Translations under genes and position numbers: made by a program
In this document: piece after piece, positions 33,550 to 43,100 of the stretch
Numbering within the stretch: the first letter of the stretch is position 1
How the letters are laid out: every line of letters starts with the position of its first letter
Source: Auriscalpium vulgare
Taxonomy: Eukaryota > Basidiomycota > Agaricomycetes > Russulales > Auriscalpiaceae
Length of the DNA: 64,000 bases
Reading direction: 5' to 3'
NCBI GenBank assembly: GCA_019915015.1
Contig: JAHBBC010000006.1
Coordinates: forward strand, 1,240,001-1,304,000
Notes under the pieces: generated by a model
What the model saw: only the letters and a program-made list of their open reading frames with translations
Database searches by the model: none
Told to the model about the DNA's origin: nothing

Positions 33550-34398
33550 TGATGAGATGAACCCTGGGGGAGGCCCCGGGAACGTCGATAGAAATGGAGG
33601 GAGCGAGCAGCCAACCGCTGGCCCAAGAGGTAGTGGGTCGGAGGAAGAAACCCAAGATCGCGACCGTGCCCCGAACAAACCACCCAGGACCCCGCGGGTC
33701 CTGCCCTCGTCCTGCGGCCCTCTCTCTCTCTCTCTCTCCGCTCCCATCCGACCGTCGCACGTTGCGTCTCTTCCCACACTACTCGGTGCGACCCTCCCGT
33801 CTGTCGCCGCCGGTCCGTCCTAGTTGCGGAGTCGCCCTTGCCGTCCGACCGTCCGACCTGTGTCCCCGCGCTTGTACCGTCCGAGCCGCTATCCTGGAAT
33901 ATAAACGTCAGTCATAAAACCTACCACACTGTATCACTCCAGTCTGTGGTTGAGTCGGGGCAGCGTAGCCCGTGGTATCGCAAAGGTGGCGCGACCCGGA
34001 TGTCGCTACGGCTTCCTGGTTTAAGGCATCGTGTCGGGCTGGTCTGGCGGTGTCGCGTCGTGCGGTGCTCTCTGTGAAGCAGGAACGAAAGGTGTAGTCT
34101 CGGGTGTAGGCCCAAGGTCCAAAAGTGTCCCTACAACAAGTCGAATCGCGTCTATATACCGCTGCTTCGTCAGCTCTTCCCACGCGTCTGCGCTCCTACG
34201 CGTCCTACCAAGTTCCGCGCCCGACCGTTCCGACTCCCTACCTCGGCTCTCCGTCTCCTCCCCAGACGCTCGCTTGCTTTGTGCTGTCCCGTGGTCGTGC
34301 CGGTGCCGCGACGCCTGTGGGGCGTCTCGGGGGTGTGTGTCTTGGTGTAGCGGTGTGATTGGTCCGTTTCGGTGCCTGTAGCGCTGCGGGTCCCATCA
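33550..34398 (-). repeat. 3' LTR, 849 bp
   Basis: TG...CA ends; on the minus strand it starts TGATGGGACCC at 34398. It contains a (TC)9 run. Same sequence as 47067-47849 except for 66 extra bases at about 34272-34337. Confidence 0.95.
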
Positions 34399-34414
34399 TC
34401 CTCCCCCCAACTGA
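34399..34414 (-). other. Polypurine tract of the 3' LTR (copy 3) plus hairpin
   Basis: Minus strand TCAGTTGGGGGGAGGA directly abuts the 3' LTR start, the position needed for plus-strand priming. A perfect hairpin CCGACTG/CAGTCGG lies at 34419-34436. Confidence 0.85.
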
Positions 34415-34543
34415 GCTACCGACTGCCCTCAGTCGGCGAATCCCCGGATGGCTCCTCCTGATAAAGGCTCCCTCGCGCCGTCTCGATGAGTCGTCAGGTA
34501 GCGTCGCACCGCCCGCCCGACCAACCCCCCCCCACACACCATC

Positions 34544-35771
34544 ATGACCTGGTCTCCCCACACGTACCGTCGCGGTACTCTCTTGCTGTACCACCTGGGT
34601 CGGGCCCCCAGCGCGGACTTCCCGCTCGCAGCAGCCGCCGAAGCGATCGAATCGCGCGAGCGTTGGGCACAGGAGGTGTTGGCTGTCATCGTACGGTTCC
34701 CCTCTTTTCCGCCCCGTTGTCGCGCTAACCGTCCGCTCCCATCGGCTGTAGGAATCCATCACCGATTCCGACCCCAGGCTGATCATCCCCCTCGCCGAGC
34801 GCATCCTCATGCCGATACTCGAGAACGCCATCCTCCTCGTACCCGAGGTCGAGGATCGCTTCCGCTCGTGGGCGGGGCGCTTTCTTCGTCCCGCCCCGCT
34901 CCCTACGACCGAGCTGCACCCGTGGACCTCCGTTGTTGATCGGGTCGACCTACTTGACGCCCCCAAGGTTCGGCTGACCGCGACGCTGGTTGAGGAGAAC
35001 TTTTGGGTCGTGTTTCGCAAACGCGGGTGCTCGGTCGCGTCGTACTTGCGCGAGCTCGCCATTTTCCATGCCGCCATCCCCGATGACCGTCCCCTGGGCA
35101 ACCAGACGTGGGTCGCGTACGTCCTCCGAGAGGCCTTGGAATGTTCCGCGCTCTCCATTCGCCACTCGCGTGGTGGGACCGCTTTCCTTCCCGACTACGT
35201 CGCCCGCGAGTCGACCGCTTGGCCCATTTCGCCCCCCACGCAGTACGGTCGCAACCTCGGCGGACTGGGTGCGCGTCTTTTAGCTCGTTTCGAGGCCGTG
35301 TACCGCGAGACCGTCGAGGAGCTCGCTGGGGCTACGGAGAACGTCGCCAATCTGCAAGCCCTTTGGGCCGACGCTCCCTACCTGTTAGCCATCGTTCGCG
35401 ACCCCTGCCTCTCCCTCGAGCACGCAACCCGACTCTTCCTGGAGTACGCAGTGACTGCGGCATACGTTCTGCGCCATTTCCCAGCCGCCCCGACCGAGCC
35501 CGACCTTTACACGAACAACCTCTTGGTGACCTTTGTGCGCCATCGTGTATTGTCGGGGCTCCCCGCCTTGCCCGCCGGTGATGGTGTCGGCTTGGTTGAC
35601 GACGATGCCGGCGGTGTCGATTCCGACGAGCAGATGCAGGGCGATCCCGTGGACGCCGGGGGTGTCGGGGATAATGTCGCTGTGATGGAGCGTGTGGTGG
35701 TCGGCGATGTCGGCGCGATAGTGGATTACCGCAGCGATAGTGATAGCGACATCGCGAGCAGTCGCGAGTAG
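34544..35771 (+). CDS. Antisense cargo ORF A of the LTR element
   Basis: Two exons (34544-34690, 34752-35771; GT-AG intron of 61 nt) give 388 aa. The protein is mostly helical, starting MTWSPHTYRRGTLLLYHLG, with ERWAQEVLAVI, LAERILMPILENAILLV, SVASYLRELAIFHAAIPD and RLFLEYAVTAAYVLRHFP, ending in an acidic Asp/Gly/Val-rich tail (VDSDEQMQGDP ... SDSDSD). No known domain, signal or membrane span recognised. It is transcribed opposite to gag-pol and its start lies 130 bp from the PPT and the LTR, so the LTR may act as a two-way promoter. The intron remains because it is on the strand not used as genomic RNA. Confidence 0.68.
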
Positions 35772-36058
35772 TGTACCCCTTCTGTAAATGGTCTCTCCGG
35801 CCGCCATGAATCGCACAGAACTGTGGCCCCTGATGTCTCATAGCAATGATCGTCGCGTTTCGCTGCGTGGGCGACTCATAGCGTCGCGCGGTCTCCGACC
35901 GTGTTCTGATGGATCGCGGATTCGGTTGCGCGTGGTCGGCTCTGACTTTGTCTTGTCCCGCTCCCTTCTGGCTACTTGCTCCTCGTGCACCCTGCGCAGG
36001 CTGGTCACCCGTCGCCGAGAAAATCCCTATCTTTCTCCTCGTCGCTCGTGACTGGCCA

Positions 36059-36074
36059 TCCTCCCCCCAACTGA
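36059..36074 (-). other. PPT-like motif copy 2 plus hairpin
   Basis: Plus strand TCCTCCCCCCAACTGA with a hairpin TGCGCCTG/CAGACGCA (one mismatch) at 36079-36098. It lies between antisense ORFs A and B, about 120 bp before the start of ORF B. Confidence 0.7.
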
Positions 36075-36193
36075 AATCTGCGCCTGTCCTCAGACGCAAA
36101 TTCTCCGGCCAAACCCCGGCATATCGGGTCGCGGCGGGTTTCCGACGGCCTACATAACGAGTGCGGTCGGTGCGTGCGACCCAGCCTCCGACC

Positions 36194-37375
36194 ATGTCGT
36201 CCAGTTTCACCCTTGAGGCGCGTGCTTTCGCCCTTGTCGGGCTACTCCTCACTCCGCCCGCGATTGACCTGGAGACCGCTCCCGTCGAGACCCTGGTTCT
36301 GGCTCGGGAGGAGTGGGGTCGCAAGGTTGCTACGCTCTACGTAAGTCCTCGCGCTGTCGTTGCGATCCCCGCTCACGTCCGTGTCGCGCTTATCCAGAAT
36401 GAAGTGTATAACACTGCGAAGCCATCCGTCCTTCGTCTTGTCCAGGCAATTGTCAGCCCCGTCTTCGAGACGCTGTTCACTGTGTCCCCCGAGTCGCGCG
36501 CCGCGTTTGCTGAATGGGGTGGTAACCTCATCAGCGACCTCGCGCCTCCGACGTCCGCTCCTCTCGACCCGACATTTTCGGTTCGCCCGATCGCTGGATT
36601 CACCTTCCCGAACAATCGCGACCACTCTCGCCAGCTCTCGCGCCTCTGCGAGGGCGCCCTGTGGGCCGCATTTGAGTCGGGCCGCACGTCCGTTCCCCAG
36701 TACCGTCGCAGCCTTGGTGAGCTCTGCTTGGCCGCTCATCCCACCGGTCGCGGAGCGGGCATCGACGCGACAGTCCACGCGGAGTTCATTGCCGGCATGA
36801 ATGCTTGCGCTTCGGCTCTTCAGCGCCTGAACGGCGGGGAAGAGGCCCTCCTGTCCGAGGTCCATCGCCTCTCCTACTCGACCACCGGCATATCCCTCCC
36901 CGACCTCCTGCGTACCCTCGCGCACCCTCTGTCCGATACGCTCATTACCCACACCACCGAGACCGTGGCGACCTTGGCGTCGATCTACGGCACCATCGCG
37001 CAACTTGCGCGACCCGACGACCGCCGCGCGCGTGGTCGCTGGGGTCCGTATGCCGACGCCTTTGACTCTGCGGATGGGTTCTTGGAGGCCGCCGCTGCCG
37101 CGTATCTGCGCGACGCCTTGCAGTGGTCCACCACTATCGACAGTCTTCATGCGCGCACCGCCATTGAGAGCGCTATCCTCGCGTCGAACCTCCCCACCGA
37201 GTTATTGGCCGACGTCCACAGCGACCCGACGATGTTCTTGGACGAGGTCGTGACGTTCCGCGCAGTCCCGATGGGTTGGCAAAACGCGCACCGTGGTCGT
37301 CGAGGCGGGGGTGCGACTCGGGGGCGCCTCACTCAGCAGGGGCGTATCCCGCGTGACGATCCTACCACGCTGTAG
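36194..37375 (+). CDS. Antisense cargo ORF B of the LTR element
   Basis: Uninterrupted frame of 393 aa from MSSSFTLEARAFALVGLLL to a basic Gly/Arg end (HRGRRGGGATRGR). Helical through most of its length (PSVLRLVQAIVSPVFETLFTV, AFAEWGGNLISDLAPP, ALQRLNGGEEALLSEVHRLS, HTTETVATLASIYGTIAQLA). The RGG-like tail suggests nucleic-acid binding. No family recognised. The ATG at 36194 is preferred to the one at 36161 by context (CCGACCATG). A long frame also exists on the opposite strand here but has no protein-like pattern and is probably a GC-rich shadow. Confidence 0.66.
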   Translation: MSSSFTLEARAFALVGLLLTPPAIDLETAPVETLVLAREEWGRKVATLYVSPRAVVAIPAHVRVALIQNEVYNTAKPSVLRLVQAIVSPVFETLFTVSPESRAAFAEWGGNLISDLAPPTSAPLDPTFSVRPIAGFTFPNNRDHSRQLSRLCEGALWAAFESGRTSVPQYRRSLGELCLAAHPTGRGAGIDATVHAEFIAGMNACASALQRLNGGEEALLSEVHRLSYSTTGISLPDLLRTLAHPLSDTLITHTTETVATLASIYGTIAQLARPDDRRARGRWGPYADAFDSADGFLEAAAAAYLRDALQWSTTIDSLHARTAIESAILASNLPTELLADVHSDPTMFLDEVVTFRAVPMGWQNAHRGRRGGGATRGRLTQQGRIPRDDPTTL

Positions 37376-37863
37376 CGTCGTCGCGCTGTCGGAGCGTCGG
37401 GAGATAAAGGGAAAGAAAGAGCCCGCGTTAGTGTAGTGCCTTGTGCCCGCATGTACGTCGTTGAATGCCTCCCAATACGAGTATTGAACTTGCGACGCGT
37501 TACCCGCTTGTGCGACGCCAGTGTACCGTGGTCGCGCCCCGTGGGAGGGGCGGGCGCCAACGACTTGTGCCATTTCGCTCGTGCCAGCGACACGTGCCCG
37601 CCACGCGGCGTCGGAGCCGCGCGTGGCGTCCCGCACCGGTCCGGGGAACGTCGCGGGATCAAATCAACGATCGCTGATCAGATCGCGGATCGACCCGGCA
37701 TCGTGGGCGCTCGGAGGCAAACCGGCGCTCTGGCCGGGCCACGCGGCCGGTCGCTCCCACGCACGCGCCATTGTTCGTGCGCCTGCGGCGAAGTCGCCGT
37801 CGCCCTTCTTCCCTCTCCCCCCTCTCACTCGCTCCCTCACCCGCCCCCTCGATTCCTCTTGCC
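37376..37863 (+). promoter_or_regulatory. Leader/spacer between antisense ORFs B and C
   Basis: About 490 bp. The last 80 bp before ORF C are a C/T-rich run (CCCTTCTTCCCTCTCCCCCC), a common fungal promoter feature just upstream of a start. No other element called. Confidence 0.4.
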
Positions 37864-39869
37864 ATGGACACTGCTTCCCTCGCCGACACCACCGCCACGC
37901 GTACCATGCTGGAGACCCAGCTGGGCCTACTCGAGGCCATGGCGCGCGACGCCACCGCCGAGGCGCAGCTCGTCTTGTTGCGGCCGCAAGTCCGCCAACT
38001 CCTGGTGCGCCCGCTCTGTTTTGCCTGCAAGGATCGCTCTGACCTGTTCCCCGCTTGTGCCGTCCCAGCGTTCATACTACGACGCCCGCGATCGCGGTGT
38101 GGTGTTCCCTGCTGCGGTGCGCGCGCGGTACGACGCTCTCGACGACGCCGTGCGACCGCCGACCGCGCCCCGCGATGACGGAGACGACGAGGACGAGGAG
38201 GTCGCCCCCGCTGCTGTCCCCCCGACCGCCCCCAGCGGCGCCGTCCAGACGGGCGCGCCCGCAGTGGAGGCCTCTCCAGCTCCTCGTCGTCGCCCCAAGG
38301 TGCGTCGCTGGCGCTCGGCCTCCTTCTCTGCTAACCTTCCTTTTGCAGGCTCGTCGGGTGCCTGCCAACCGCGCGGAGGTTGTGCTACCCCGCGTCGCTC
38401 CGCCCCCGCCTCCTCCTTCTGCACGGAGCGAGCGTCATGCTGCGCGCAGCGCCCCGTCGACCGCGCCGCCCTCGTCGAAGCGTGTTGGCAAGCGCCGTGC
38501 TTCCCGGTCCCCCGTGCCCACACCTCCTCCTCGTGCACCGTCCCGTTCGCGCTCCGCCCGTGGTCGCTCCGCCAAAAGGGGCCGACCTACCCCGGCGTCG
38601 GTCGCCTCCAGCCCGTCTCGCCCCCGCTCCCCGTCGTCCTCGCCGACCGCCGGCCTTGACGACTCGCTGTCGGAGGCGGTCGATGAAGATGGCGACCCGA
38701 TGTTCCACGCGTCGGACCGTCGCCCCACGAACACGGAGCGCTACGCCGGTGAACGTCTCAAGGTGAGTCGCACCATGTGCCACGGTGTCCGTCCTTACTC
38801 ACGCCTCCCCGGTTGTAGACTGCCACCCGTTGCGCCCGCTGCGAGCACCACTTCAAGCGTGGGCCAAAACGCTGCGAATTCAAGCCGCACTTGCCGTCCA
38901 AGTGCATACGCTGCCGTGCGCAGCGGAAGTCCTGCACCGGCGCCGTGCTCGCGGACGGCACGCGACCACGCGCTCCTCCTCCTCGTGCCAACCGCGGACG
39001 CGCTGGCCGCTCGCGTGCCGCTTCCCGCGGCCCTCGGTCCCGTTCGGCTCTTCGCGCCGCCACGGTGTCTTCCACCGCCCGCTTGCTCGAGGAGTTGCTC
39101 GCGTCCGCCGACTCGATGGGTGGGTTTCCCCACTCGTCCCACCTGCCTACTGCTAACTTCCCTTGTCTCTTCCACAGATCCCCCGCGACGTGCTCGCGAG
39201 CTGCTGGCCGAGGTTCTGTCGTCTGTCGACGCGGACATCGGCCGGTTCGAATCGCTCACCGCTGCCGATCGCTTCCCCGACAACGCCGACTCCATCGCCC
39301 TCGTCCAGGCGGATCTGGACGCCAGTCGGACGACCCTCCTGCTATGGCCCTACCGCCACGACCGCCTTCTCCTGCGCTGGGCGCAGCTCACCCATCGGTA
39401 CGGCGCGCGGGACACTTCCGACGTTCCGGGCTCCGACGTCGCCCCTTCCCCTTCTCCTCCCGGTTCCCCTGTCGCCGGCCCCAGCGGCCTCCACGCCCCC
39501 GACTCGCCCGCCCTCGCGACGATCCCACCCAGCTCCGTCGCGGCTTCAACGTCGGGCGACCCTGCCGACTCTGGCGAGGAAGAAGACGAGCTCGACACTG
39601 CCGTCAAGTCGCCGGAGCCCGACGATGACGAGGAGGACGACAGGGACTCCGCCGTTGGCAGCCCCCGCCCTGCTGGGCCATCGGGTAGTGCGATCGAGGA
39701 GGACGAGGAGAACGAGGTGGACGAAGCGGGTCCTAAGGCGGCCGACCCGGACGACGACGCGGATGAAGAGGGCGCCCCGGCGGCTGGCGAGGACGACGAA
39801 GATGACGAGGACGAGGAGGGTAGTGACGCGGCCGCGGAGGAGGTCGCCGACATGGACGTCGACGAGTAA
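37864..39869 (+). CDS. Antisense cargo ORF C: six-cysteine zinc-cluster protein
   Basis: Five exons (37864-38004, 38069-38299, 38349-38762, 38819-39119, 39178-39869), GT-AG introns of 49-64 nt, give 592 aa. The N-part has a helical start (MLETQLGLLEAMARDATAEAQLV), then an Arg/Ser/Pro-rich basic stretch (SRSRSARGRSAKRGRP) expected to be nuclear. Exon 4 codes for CARC-(10)-C-(9)-CIRC-(6)-C, that is CX2CX10CX9CX2CX6C, close to a fungal Zn2Cys6 DNA-binding cluster with wider spacing. The C-terminal 130 residues are very acidic (runs of D and E), like an activation or histone-binding tail, ending VADMDVDE. A consensus AATAAA lies at 40004-40009 after it. Function inferred only: DNA-binding regulator of the element or of host chromatin. 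Confidence 0.68.
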
Positions 39870-40118
39870 GTTACGGTTTTCCGCCTTTCTCGTGCCGCTC
39901 CTGTACTATACGTGTACCATATTCGCTCCGGTCTCGTTCTTTCTCGTGTATTCTGGTTAATTTCTTGACTCTCGTGTTCTGTATGCTTGTACGTGCTCGC
40001 CGAAAATAAAGTTTCAGTGTTCCCCCACCACAAAGGGAGAAAGAAAATAAGTTAAACCTGTAATCTCAGTGTACTGTCCGTGGTGTATCTCCTTAGCGTG
40101 TTACCATATCTAATCGCG
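39870..40118 (+). terminator. 3' flank of ORF C with polyadenylation signal
   Basis: AT-rich stretch with GAAAATAAAGTTTC at about 40002-40015, containing AATAAA on the plus strand, consistent with an end for antisense transcripts before they enter pol. Confidence 0.45.
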
Positions 40119-40134
40119 TCCTCCCCCCGACTGA
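40119..40134 (-). other. PPT-like motif copy 1 plus hairpin, just after pol
   Basis: Plus strand TCCTCCCCCCGACTGA (minus: TCAGTCGGGGGGAGGA), next to a 7-bp perfect hairpin ACTGCTG/CAGCAGT at 40136-40153. Located 33 bp past the pol stop, where a normal element would have its PPT and 3' LTR. Confidence 0.7.
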
Positions 40135-40166
40135 AACTGCTGACCCCAGCAGTCGTATAGGGCCTG

Positions 40167-43100
40167 TCAGGCGACACTGCCGTCTTCCGCGCTGTTGCTC
40201 GCGGTGTCCGACGCGTCGCTGTCTATGCTGCGTGATTCCTGTGCTTGGGCGTCGGGGTCAAGCTGTCCGAGAAGCTCGTTTAGTCGTCGGGCGGGTATGT
40301 CGATGAACTCCGGTAGCGGAGGAAGCGTGATGTGTGGTCGCGCGAAGTACGGAATGACGCGAAACTCCGCAGTGGGCCTGTCAAAGACCGCCCCGTGCAT
40401 ATCGCACAGGACGTACGGTCCACCACGTCGCCGCCCAATTACGATGAACGGACCGTCGTAGCGAGGCAGCATCTTGCGGTCGAGTGATTTCTCGAACTGC
40501 GTGAAACGTACCAGGACAAGGTCGCCTCGTTGGAAGCCGTAGTTCTTGATCGACGCTTCGTGGTCGCGCTCGAAAATCAGCGCATCCTGCCGCCGCTTGT
40601 CGAACACTTTCGAGTGGAGCGTACGAAGCTGGGTGCGGCGCTTCTGAAGTGCGACAGCCCGTCGCGCGATTAAATCCGTCGTCGACAGTATCGAGTCGGG
40701 CGGTGGTAGGAGATACGTTGCTTCTACGATATCGAGGGGCATCAATGCCTGCGTGCCGGTCGCCGCGAAGTAGGGGGAGCAGCCCATACGCCTGCGCGTT
40801 GTGATCCTGTCCGCCCAGAATACCGAGTGTGCGACCGTGGCCCACTTGCTCGCGTCACCGTCGGCGGCCTTGTACAGGGCCTGTCGGACGTCGAAATGCG
40901 ATCGCTCTACGATTCCGTTGGATCGCGAGTTATAGCCTGAGATGCGGATGTGCTGCACGCCGTAATCTTCTTCGAGGTGCTTCATCGCTGCTAGGTACGG
41001 CGTCCCGTTATCCGTTACGATTTCCCGGAGCGCTCCCCAGCGACAGAGTACGTCCTCGAATATCCATCGCGCGAGCGACTTGGCATTTTCCTGTCGCAGC
41101 ATGCGCCACTCTGGGAAATGCGAGACCGAGCACCTTCCTTGTACGATGTATTTGAAACCTCGAGAAGCCGGCATGTGCATGGTATCAGCGTACATCTTGG
41201 CGAACAGCGGCGCCGGGGTCGCGACCGTTGGGGGAATGAGCACGTGCTTGACCTGTCGCACTTGGCAAATATGGCATGATCGTACAAACCATGCGACGTC
41301 GCGATCCATGTACGGCCACCAGAAGCGTTCGAGGAGAAACATCTTGGTCGGGTACGCGCCGCGATGTCCGACATCGTCGTGACAGGCCTTCAGAGCCCCT
41401 ATGCGGCGTTCCGGGGGTAGGACAAGTTGGTGGCGGCCCTGCGGCTCCTTGCGAAAGAGACTCGTGCCGTCAAGGAAGAACTCGGTGCAGTACCGCAGGA
41501 ACGTCGCGTACTCTTGGTCGGAAAAGCCATCCGGCCGCTGGAGCGTGTTGTGCCATTCCCGAACTCGCCCAATTCGTTCGTCGGCTTGCTGCGCCTTGAT
41601 GTCGCGGTCGACGGCGTCGTAAGACATCTCCGTCGGGGCGGCCTGGGTGACGAACGTCGCGATCGCGGCCCTTGGGTGGTCGCGTGGGTCCCCCGACCGT
41701 GGCCTTGTACTGCGCGGTACGTATGCGTTCACGAGGTGAATGAATCCATACATCGCGTCGACCCAGTCCTCGAACCCGTCGTGCTCGTTTTCTGCCACGT
41801 CGCCCGGTTGGCGCCTTCGTCGTGACATTCCGTCAGGCCCATGAAACAGGCCGGGCACGTGAACGAGGACGAAATGGAACATTAGAATGGCGATGATCCA
41901 CCTATTCATGCTGGCCGAGGGTTCAATATCAGGGTTGTCGAGCATGCCCTTAATGTAGCGTGCGTCGACTTCCACGACCATGTTCCGCACTCCGATGAGA
42001 TATATCTTCAGCGCGCGGAGCGCCCGAAACAGGCCGTATAATTCTAACTTTGGTTGCGAAAAACGCGCCTCGCGATCGTTCAACGCGATGGACCCAAACC
42101 GTGCGTACCGACGCTTCTTGCGACTCTTCGGATCGTCGGCGTCAGCCTGGCACAGCAAGAACCCGACCGCAATAGGAGACGTATCGACCGCGAGGATAAC
42201 CGGTTCGCCCGACTGATAGTCGATCGGTTTCAGGGCTGGCGACTCCAGCAACGCGCTTTTGAGATCTTCCATAGCTGCTAATTGTTCCGCTCCGAATTCG
42301 AATGGCACATCTTTCCTCGTAAGGTGCGTGAGCGCATGCGCGCGATGTGCGAAATGGTGGATGAAGATCCTCAGCACCCCGACCGTCCCGAGGAACGCCC
42401 GCACATCGGACAGGTCTTGACATGGCCCCCAATTCACAATCTTAGCCACCCGTTGTTCGTCGGGGATCCGCCCGTCCCTCGTGCAGCGGTGTCCGACCAC
42501 GACAATTTCGGGCGCGCACAAAATAGTCTTCCAACCCGAAAACGTCCCGCCCGAATAACCCATGCGCTGTACGACGCGGTTGAGATTCTGAAAGTGTTCC
42601 CAGACAAATCGGCGGATGCCCTCGTTGTCAGCGATTGTCTCGTACTTCCCCTGGTCGTCCTTGTATTCGCTCGCGGGGCCCTTGACCGGTACGTCATCAA
42701 TAAACGGTATCGTGACGTGAGGAATTTCCGGCCTCAGGATATGTGTGACGTCGTCGTGGAAGATAGGCACTGAATTCGTCCAGCCCATCGGTAGTGTTAC
42801 CAACCGCAGCGCGCCGTAAGGGGTCTGGAACGTAGTGAGGTCGCGCGACGCTGGGTCCAACGCTCGCTCGTCGTATCCGACGTACAGATCCAGCATCGCG
42901 CCGCAAGCCCGACCCGCGAATTGCTCGGCCAGTTGGTCGGTAAACGGGGGCACCCCGGAATGAGCTATCGTGACGGCGTTTAACGGCTCCAGGCTGTGCA
43001 CTATGCGCAGGCTCGTTCCATCCTTTTTGACCACGCAGAACCACCGCGACCTATACGACGAATTGGATGGTTCGTAGACGTTCGCGGCCAACTTCCGACT

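Noticed and set aside
33594..33917. Frames of about 100 aa inside both LTRs
   Set aside because: Repeated exactly in the two LTRs, contain the TC run, no start context or motif; LTR sequence explains them.
36242..37150. Long minus-strand frame opposite antisense ORF B (and a similar one at 35332-36324)
   Set aside because: Arg/Gly-rich low-information product typical of GC-rich shadows; ORF B itself has the better start and composition.
34544..39869. Idea that the three antisense genes are a separate DNA transposon nested in the LTR element
   Set aside because: No terminal inverted repeats or target duplication found around the block, and PPT copies tie it to the retroelement; not fully excluded.
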